Positions 5,964-11,216 of a DNA stretch of 11,216 nt are shown here, one piece after another. Under the pieces are notes generated by a model. The model was not told where the DNA came from and searched no databases. It saw only the letters and a list, made by a program, of their open reading frames with translations. The stretch is from NCBI GenBank assembly GCA_017996675.1, contig JAGOGN010000040.1, positions 1 to 11,216 on the forward strand. Direction: 5' to 3'. This DNA is from Lachnospiraceae bacterium (GTDB lineage Bacteria; Bacillota_A; Clostridia; Lachnospirales; Lachnospiraceae). Both the position numbers and the translations under genes were made by a program. Within the stretch, counting starts at the first letter, position 1; each line of letters begins with the position of its first letter.

Positions 5964-6539
5964 ATGTATATTATTGCAGGACTGGGAAACCCAACAAGAC
6001 AATATGAACATACTAGACATAATGTAGGGTTTGATGGTATTGATTTGATTAGTCAAACCTATCAGATTCCTTTTAATCAAAACTTTGGGAAAGCAATCGT
6101 GGGAAAGGGTTTGATTGAAGGTCAGAAAGTGATTTTAGTAAAACCACAGACTTATATGAACTTAAGCGGACACAGTCTGAGTGAGATTATGACTTATTTC
6201 AAAGAAAATCCAGAAACGCAATTGATTGTACTTTATGATGATATCTCATTAGAACCAGGTTCGTTGCGGATTCGTTTGAAAGGTAGTGCAGGTGGACACA
6301 ATGGTATTAAGAGTATTATACAGTGTCTCGGTACAGATTCCTTTCCAAGAATTAAAATTGGAGTGGGTAATAAACCGGACAAGATGGATTTGGCAGACTA
6401 CGTATTGGGCCATTTTTCTAAGGAAGAGCGGAGGGAAGTAGAAAAGTCCCTCGAAAACGCATGTGAAGCGGTAAAATACATCGTTCAAGATCAGACATCT
6501 GTAGCAATGAATCTGTTTAATAAGAAAAAGAGTGAATAG
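5964..6539 (+). CDS. pth: Peptidyl-tRNA hydrolase
   Basis: Pth cleaves the ester bond of peptidyl-tRNAs that drop off the ribosome, freeing tRNA for reuse; it acts in the cytoplasm and is usually essential. The 191-residue protein is full length. The catalytic and binding residues of the family are all visible: N9 in GLGNP (6-10), H19 in TRHN (17-20), N66 in YMNLSG (64-69), D92 in LYDD (90-93) and N113 in GGHNG (110-114). The start has a GAAGGTG ribosome site a few bases upstream. The gene follows the spoVG terminator and its own putative promoter, and its stop is separated from the mfd ATG by one base. The pth-mfd order is widely conserved in Firmicutes, which supports both calls. In Bacillus this gene is also called spoVC. 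Confidence 0.97.
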   Translation: MYIIAGLGNPTRQYEHTRHNVGFDGIDLISQTYQIPFNQNFGKAIVGKGLIEGQKVILVKPQTYMNLSGHSLSEIMTYFKENPETQLIVLYDDISLEPGSLRIRLKGSAGGHNGIKSIIQCLGTDSFPRIKIGVGNKPDKMDLADYVLGHFSKEERREVEKSLENACEAVKYIVQDQTSVAMNLFNKKKSE

Positions 6540-6540
6540 T

Positions 6541-9500
6541 ATGAAGAGAGCTTTTTTTGAGCAACTGATTAAACTAAAAGACTATGAAGAATTAAAGAAA
6601 CAGCAAAAGAAACCTGGGATCCTTCAGATTACAGGTCCAATTGATGCGTCTAAATGTCATTTGTTCTCTGGGCTTACGCAAGAAATTCCATGGAAATTAA
6701 TAGTAACCTATTCAGAACAAAGAGCACGTGAGTGGATTGATGATTTGGCGATGTATGAGGAAGAAACTTTATATTATCCTGCGAAGGATATTTTGTTTTA
6801 CCAGTCGGATATCCGTGGGAATGTACTAACTAGAGAACGTATGGAGGTTTTAGAGTTTCTAGAAAATGGTCATGCTGGTACGATCGTTACAACCTTTGAT
6901 GGGTTAATGGATCGTATTATCAAACCCGGTTCTTTAATGTCCGCCTCAATTCACATTAAAGTGGGAGATCAGATATCGGTAGATAAATTAAAAGAACAAT
7001 TAATTTCTATTGGATACGAGAAAAACTATGGAGTGGAAGAAGCGGGGCAATTTGCAATTCGTGGCGGTATCGTGGATGTGTTCCCTGTCTCAAAAGAACT
7101 GCCAGTTCGAATTGAACTATGGGGTGACGAGGTAGATACGATTCGAAGCATGGATGTGGAAAGCCAACGTTCCGTAGAACAATTGGAAGAGGCATTGATC
7201 TATCCTGTAACAGAGTTGGTACTTACACCTGAAGAAATAAAACAAGGCTTAGACAAAATCAGCAAGGAAACTGATGTGATTGAAGGAAATTTCCGCGCGA
7301 AGATGATGACCGAGGAAGCTTATAGATTAAGAGAGCAGTTTAAACAACTAGAGGAAGAAATTCTTCAATTTGGAAACCTTGTTGCAGCAGAGAGTTTCCT
7401 TGGATATTTTAAAAATGATACTGTAAGCTTTTTAGAATATTTGAAAGATCGGAATGCGAGTATACTTCTTGATGAACCTGCGAGACTCTCTGAAAAGGGG
7501 AGGACGATTGAGAAAGAGTTTCAAGAAAGCATGGAACAGCGATTAAGTAAGGGATATGTTTTGCCAGGACAGGCGAATATTCTGTTCATGCAAAGTGAGA
7601 TTTGGGGAAAGGTTTCTAGTTTATCTGGTTTTGCATTTACCACGATTGATCAAACCGTGGAGCATTTGCACGTCAAAAGTAAATATGACGTGATGACGAA
7701 ATCCATTAATTCTTATAATAGAAGTATAGAATTGCTGCTACAGGATTTAAAACAATACCAGAAGAAGCACTATTCGGGTATTGTTGTTTCTGGATCGCGA
7801 ACAAGAGCGGCTAATCTTGCGAAAGACTTGCTGGAAGCTGGAATTCCTTGTTTTTATTCAGATGATTATGAACATGAAATTAAAGATGGCGAAATAATGG
7901 TTTGTTACGGAAAAGTTAAAAGAGGATTTGAATATCCACTTCTTCGTTTTTTTGTGATAGCTGAAACCGATATCTTTGGAAGCAAAGTAAAAAAGAAGAA
8001 AAAGAAACAATATGATGGAGAACGGATTCATGATTTTGCACAACTAAAAATCGGTGATTATGTCGTGCATGAAAATCACGGTTTAGGGATATACAGGGGA
8101 ATTGAAAAAGTAGAGATTGATAAGGTTACAAAAGACTATATTAAGATCGAATATGACAAGGGTGGAGCACTTTTTATTCTTGCGAGTAACTTAGAATATC
8201 TTCAGAAATTTGCCGGTGCTGATGCGAAAAAGCCAAAATTGAACAAGCTTGGAACCCAGGAATGGCAAAAAACGAAAACAAAGGTTCGAGGCGCGGTAAA
8301 GGAAATTGCCAAAGAGCTAGTGGAATTGTATGCCATCAGAGAGCATTCACCAGGCTATTCCTATGGACCGGATACAATCTGGCAGCACGAGTTTGAAGAA
8401 TTATTCCCTTATGAAGAAACGGATGACCAATTGATGGCTATCGAAGCGGCAAAGAAAGACATGGAAAGTACCCGTAATATGGATCGTCTTGTTTGTGGAG
8501 ATGTAGGATTTGGAAAGACGGAAATAGCCATTCGAGCAGCGTTTAAAGCGATTCAAGAAGGAAAGCAGGTTGTGTATTTGGTTCCGACAACAATTTTAGC
8601 ACAACAGCACTATAATACTTTTTCACAGCGCATGAAAGATTTTCCAGTACGAGTGGATCTTTTGTGTCGCTTTAAGACGCCCGCGGAGCAAAAAAAGACA
8701 CTGCAAGATCTAAAAAAAGGATGGGTTGATGTGGTAATTGGTACCCATCGATTGTTATCAAAAGATGTTCAGTATAAAGATTTAGGGCTACTGATTATTG
8801 ATGAAGAACAACGTTTTGGCGTAATACATAAGGAAAAAATCAAACAGATTAAGAACAATATCGATGTTTTGACTTTAACAGCAACACCAATTCCACGTAC
8901 GCTTCATATGAGTTTAATTGGAATAAGGGATATGAGTGTCTTAGAGGAAGCTCCGAATCAAAGAACACCAATTCAGACATATGTAATGGAATACAACGAG
9001 GAAATGATTCGAGAGGCAATTAACCGCGAAATGGGAAGAAATGGCCAGGTCTTCTATGTATTCAATCGTGTGAAGCAAATTGCAGAGGTAGCTGATAAAA
9101 TACGAAAACTGGTTCCAGATGCGACAGTCGCTTATGCACATGGACAGATGAATGAGCGTGAATTAGAAGACATCATGTATCAATTTATTAATGGGGATAT
9201 TGATGTTTTGGTATCTACAACAATAATTGAAACAGGACTTGATATTTCAAATGTGAATACTATGATTATTCAGGACGCTGATAATTTAGGATTATCTCAA
9301 TTGTATCAGTTAAGGGGACGAGTTGGCCGCTCGAACAGAACAGCTTATGCATTTTTAATGTATAAGAAAGATAAGCTTATAAAAGAAGTAGCAGAGAAAA
9401 GACTGAGTGCCATTCGTGAATATACTGAATTGGGTAGTGGAATTAAAATAGCAATGAAGGATTTAGAAATCCGTGGAGCAGGAAATTTATTAGGAGCCAG

Positions 9501-10080
9501 TCAACACGGACATATGGAAGCAGTTGGTTATGACCTCTATTGCAAGATGCTGACAGAAGCGATTCGAGTTCTAAAAGGAGAGAGTTATCAGGAAGGATTT
9601 GAAACGGTTCTGGATGTTAATGTAAATGCCTTTATTCCGAGTAGTTATATTCCAAATGAATATCAAAAACTCGATATCTATAAGAGAATTGCTGGAATCG
9701 AAAATCGCGAGGACGAAAGCGATATGATTGATGAATTAGTGGATCGATTTGGAGATTTGCCACAGAGTGTGGAAACGCTGTTGCGAATTGCACGTCTAAA
9801 GGGAGTTGCACATAGCTGCTTTTTGACAGAAATCGTCGAAAAAAATCAGCTTCTTCGATTTGGAATTTATCAGAATGCACCCATTCGTACAGAAGCGATT
9901 CCGGAATTTGTGAACCAGTTCCAGGGAGCAATGGGATTCAATGCTGTAACGAAACCACCTACTCTGACTTATCGAAGGGATTTGAATGCAAAGACGCAAA
10001 AAGAAGACGTATTGGATTTGATCGAGCGAATTCTTGAATTAGTGAAGGAACAGATTATTATTACAGAAGAAGAAAAATAA
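6541..10080 (+). CDS. mfd: Transcription-repair coupling factor Mfd
   Basis: Mfd is a DNA translocase that pushes stalled RNA polymerase off damaged template and recruits UvrA to start nucleotide excision repair. The 1179-residue length is typical. The N-terminal UvrB-like part spans about 1-350, including RGGIVDVFP (174-182). The RNA-polymerase-interacting CarD-like domain follows at about 500-555 ([18 protein letters not shown]). The translocase comes next: Walker [10 protein letters not shown] (653-661), DEEQRFG (754-760), TATPIPRTL (780-788) and QLRGRVGR (923-930). The C-terminal TRCF domain lies at about 1010-1130. A lysine run (482-489) precedes the CarD-like domain. The ATG at 6541 lies one base after the pth stop, with only a weak ribosome site (AGAG), so translational coupling to pth is likely. 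A GTG at 6532 inside the end of pth would add three residues and cannot be ruled out. Confidence 0.98.
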   Translation: MKRAFFEQLIKLKDYEELKKQQKKPGILQITGPIDASKCHLFSGLTQEIPWKLIVTYSEQRAREWIDDLAMYEEETLYYPAKDILFYQSDIRGNVLTRERMEVLEFLENGHAGTIVTTFDGLMDRIIKPGSLMSASIHIKVGDQISVDKLKEQLISIGYEKNYGVEEAGQFAIRGGIVDVFPVSKELPVRIELWGDEVDTIRSMDVESQRSVEQLEEALIYPVTELVLTPEEIKQGLDKISKETDVIEGNFRAKMMTEEAYRLREQFKQLEEEILQFGNLVAAESFLGYFKNDTVSFLEYLKDRNASILLDEPARLSEKGRTIEKEFQESMEQRLSKGYVLPGQANILFMQSEIWGKVSSLSGFAFTTIDQTVEHLHVKSKYDVMTKSINSYNRSIELLLQDLKQYQKKHYSGIVVSGSRTRAANLAKDLLEAGIPCFYSDDYEHEIKDGEIMVCYGKVKRGFEYPLLRFFVIAETDIFGSKVKKKKKKQYDGERIHDFAQLKIGDYVVHENHGLGIYRGIEKVEIDKVTKDYIKIEYDKGGALFILASNLEYLQKFAGADAKKPKLNKLGTQEWQKTKTKVRGAVKEIAKELVELYAIREHSPGYSYGPDTIWQHEFEELFPYEETDDQLMAIEAAKKDMESTRNMDRLVCGDVGFGKTEIAIRAAFKAIQEGKQVVYLVPTTILAQQHYNTFSQRMKDFPVRVDLLCRFKTPAEQKKTLQDLKKGWVDVVIGTHRLLSKDVQYKDLGLLIIDEEQRFGVIHKEKIKQIKNNIDVLTLTATPIPRTLHMSLIGIRDMSVLEEAPNQRTPIQTYVMEYNEEMIREAINREMGRNGQVFYVFNRVKQIAEVADKIRKLVPDATVAYAHGQMNERELEDIMYQFINGDIDVLVSTTIIETGLDISNVNTMIIQDADNLGLSQLYQLRGRVGRSNRTAYAFLMYKKDKLIKEVAEKRLSAIREYTELGSGIKIAMKDLEIRGAGNLLGASQHGHMEAVGYDLYCKMLTEAIRVLKGESYQEGFETVLDVNVNAFIPSSYIPNEYQKLDIYKRIAGIENREDESDMIDELVDRFGDLPQSVETLLRIARLKGVAHSCFLTEIVEKNQLLRFGIYQNAPIRTEAIPEFVNQFQGAMGFNAVTKPPTLTYRRDLNAKTQKEDVLDLIERILELVKEQIIITEEEK

Positions 10081-10109
10081 GAAGAAATTGTGAAAATCGT
10101 CGAAAATAA

Positions 10110-10138
10110 TTGTGCTTAGCGCCAAAAAGCTCTATAAT
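10110..10138 (+). promoter_or_regulatory. Promoter of the PrsA-like lipoprotein gene
   Basis: TTGTGC (10110-10115) and a perfect TATAAT (10133-10138) are separated by exactly 17 bp. Transcription would start near 10145, about 30 bases before the ATG, with AGGAGG in the leader. No terminator is seen after mfd, so the gene may receive both read-through and its own transcription. Confidence 0.7.
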
Positions 10139-10174
10139 GATTCGATGTGATACTATTTGCCAGGAGGAAAGAAA

Positions 10175-11191
10175 ATGAAAAAAGGGTTTGCACTTGTACT
10201 TGCTTGTACACTTGCTGTATCTGCATTTGCAACAGGATGTGGGAATGAAAAAGTATCTTATAATCAGATGGGGACTTTTGATGGGAAAAAGGTAGACTAT
10301 AATTTGGTGAAATTTATGGCTAGCTATGAGCAGGCAAAGACAGAGAAAGATTACAGAGAAACTCTGGGAGAAGATATGTGGAGCGTGGATTACGAGCAGG
10401 ACGGTACTACATTATTAGATGATACAAAAGATGATATTATCGATACGTTACATTCTATGCTTGTAATGGAAAAATATGCAAAAGACAGTAACGTAGAACT
10501 GACAGATGTAGAAAAGAAAAAAATCACAATTGCCGCTAAGGAATTTATTGAAAACAATAAGAAAGAAACCTTAGAAAAAATGGCTGCAAGCCAGTCCGTG
10601 GTAGAACGTTATCTACAACTTTATACGATTTATTATAAAATGTATGAGAAAATCGCTGAAGGCGCTGATCAGAATATAAAAGCAGAAGATATAAATCAAA
10701 AGACAATCAGCTATGTGGAATTTAGCTATTACACTGGAAAGACAAAGTCTGACGGAACAAAGGAAAAACTTTCTGAAAAAGATATTGCTATGTTAAATAC
10801 CAAAGCAAAGGATATTCGTGAAAAAGCGATTCAGGATTTTGATGCTGCGATGAGTGAAGCGAAAGTAGAAGTGCAAACAGTGTCTTATGGTCATTCCGTT
10901 TCAGATATCGCTGGATTAGAAGATGCATTGGTAAGATCCGCAGAAAGACTGTCCGCGAAGGGAGATGTATCAGAAGTCGTAAAAGGCGAAGATGCATATT
11001 ATATCGTGCGATTAGATAAACTTCAGGATGATGAAGCAACAGCGAAGAAAAAAGAAGAAGTCATTAAAGAAAGAAAAGAAACAGCTTTCCAGACAAAGTA
11101 CGAAGAACTGTCTGCAAAGAGTGAATTTAAAGTAGATTCAAAAGCATGGGCATCCATTACATTTGAAGATCCAATAACCGTTGAAGATTAG
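10175..11191 (+). CDS. PrsA/SurA-type lipoprotein, peptidyl-prolyl isomerase-like
   Basis: This 338-residue protein is exported and probably lipid-anchored on the outer face of the membrane, where PrsA-type proteins help secreted proteins fold. The signal peptide runs MKKGFALVLACTLAVSAFA and then TGC, so C22 is the likely lipidated cysteine; the lipobox (FATGC) has Ala rather than Leu at -3. Residues about 85-170 form a lysine- and glutamate-rich helical SurA_N-like region. Residues about 178-285 resemble a parvulin domain: VEFSYY at its start and GDVSEVV-KGEDAYYIVRL (263-280) at its end. The usual ARHIL histidine is absent, so isomerase activity is doubtful. The rest is highly charged. The start at 10175 has AGGAGG 7 bases upstream; an ATG-less extension to 10157 would run through that site. 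The order mfd then PrsA-like gene is familiar in Clostridia. Confidence 0.85.
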   Translation: MKKGFALVLACTLAVSAFATGCGNEKVSYNQMGTFDGKKVDYNLVKFMASYEQAKTEKDYRETLGEDMWSVDYEQDGTTLLDDTKDDIIDTLHSMLVMEKYAKDSNVELTDVEKKKITIAAKEFIENNKKETLEKMAASQSVVERYLQLYTIYYKMYEKIAEGADQNIKAEDINQKTISYVEFSYYTGKTKSDGTKEKLSEKDIAMLNTKAKDIREKAIQDFDAAMSEAKVEVQTVSYGHSVSDIAGLEDALVRSAERLSAKGDVSEVVKGEDAYYIVRLDKLQDDEATAKKKEEVIKERKETAFQTKYEELSAKSEFKVDSKAWASITFEDPITVED

Positions 11192-11216
11192 GGATTTTAC
11201 AAATTGGATATTTGTG

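Overview
The window looks like a chromosomal segment of a low-GC Gram-positive anaerobe of the class Clostridia, most likely the family Lachnospiraceae. This is inferred from AT-rich DNA, strong AGGAGG-type ribosome sites, the paired glgC-glgD genes, a DnaD-type helicase loader system, SpoVG, and the order pth - mfd - PrsA-like lipoprotein. No sign of a phage, plasmid, IS element, CRISPR array or rRNA/tRNA gene was seen. The content is mainly conserved housekeeping genes, and I found no convincing undescribed multi-gene system.

Left part, minus strand (1-2906). Read in the direction of transcription, murC (cell-wall UDP-MurNAc:L-Ala ligase) comes first. After it comes a 298-bp non-coding gap, then a two-gene replication-initiation operon: a DnaD-domain primosome protein with two C-terminal DnaD modules, and a DnaC-type helicase loader cut off by the window edge. 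The gap holds the most interesting signal. It contains four perfect DnaA boxes (TTATCCACA) in two back-to-back pairs, and one pair shares bases with a hairpin that looks like the murC terminator. An extended -10 promoter for the dnaD-dnaC operon lies about 75 bp downstream of the other pair.

Middle (2907-3110). A divergent intergenic region has a murC promoter on the minus strand, a glgC promoter on the plus strand and a small palindrome between them. Gene orientation switches here: everything to the left is minus and everything to the right is plus.

Right part, plus strand (3111-11191). glgC and glgD overlap by 4 bp and encode the catalytic and regulatory-type subunits of ADP-glucose pyrophosphorylase. 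They are followed 37 bp later by spoVG, which ends in a strong intrinsic terminator. A second transcription unit begins with pth (peptidyl-tRNA hydrolase) and continues 1 bp later into mfd (transcription-repair coupling factor). A PrsA/SurA-type lipoprotein with its own good promoter ends the window. The genes serve information processing (replication start, repair, tRNA recycling), envelope building and protein export, and carbon storage.
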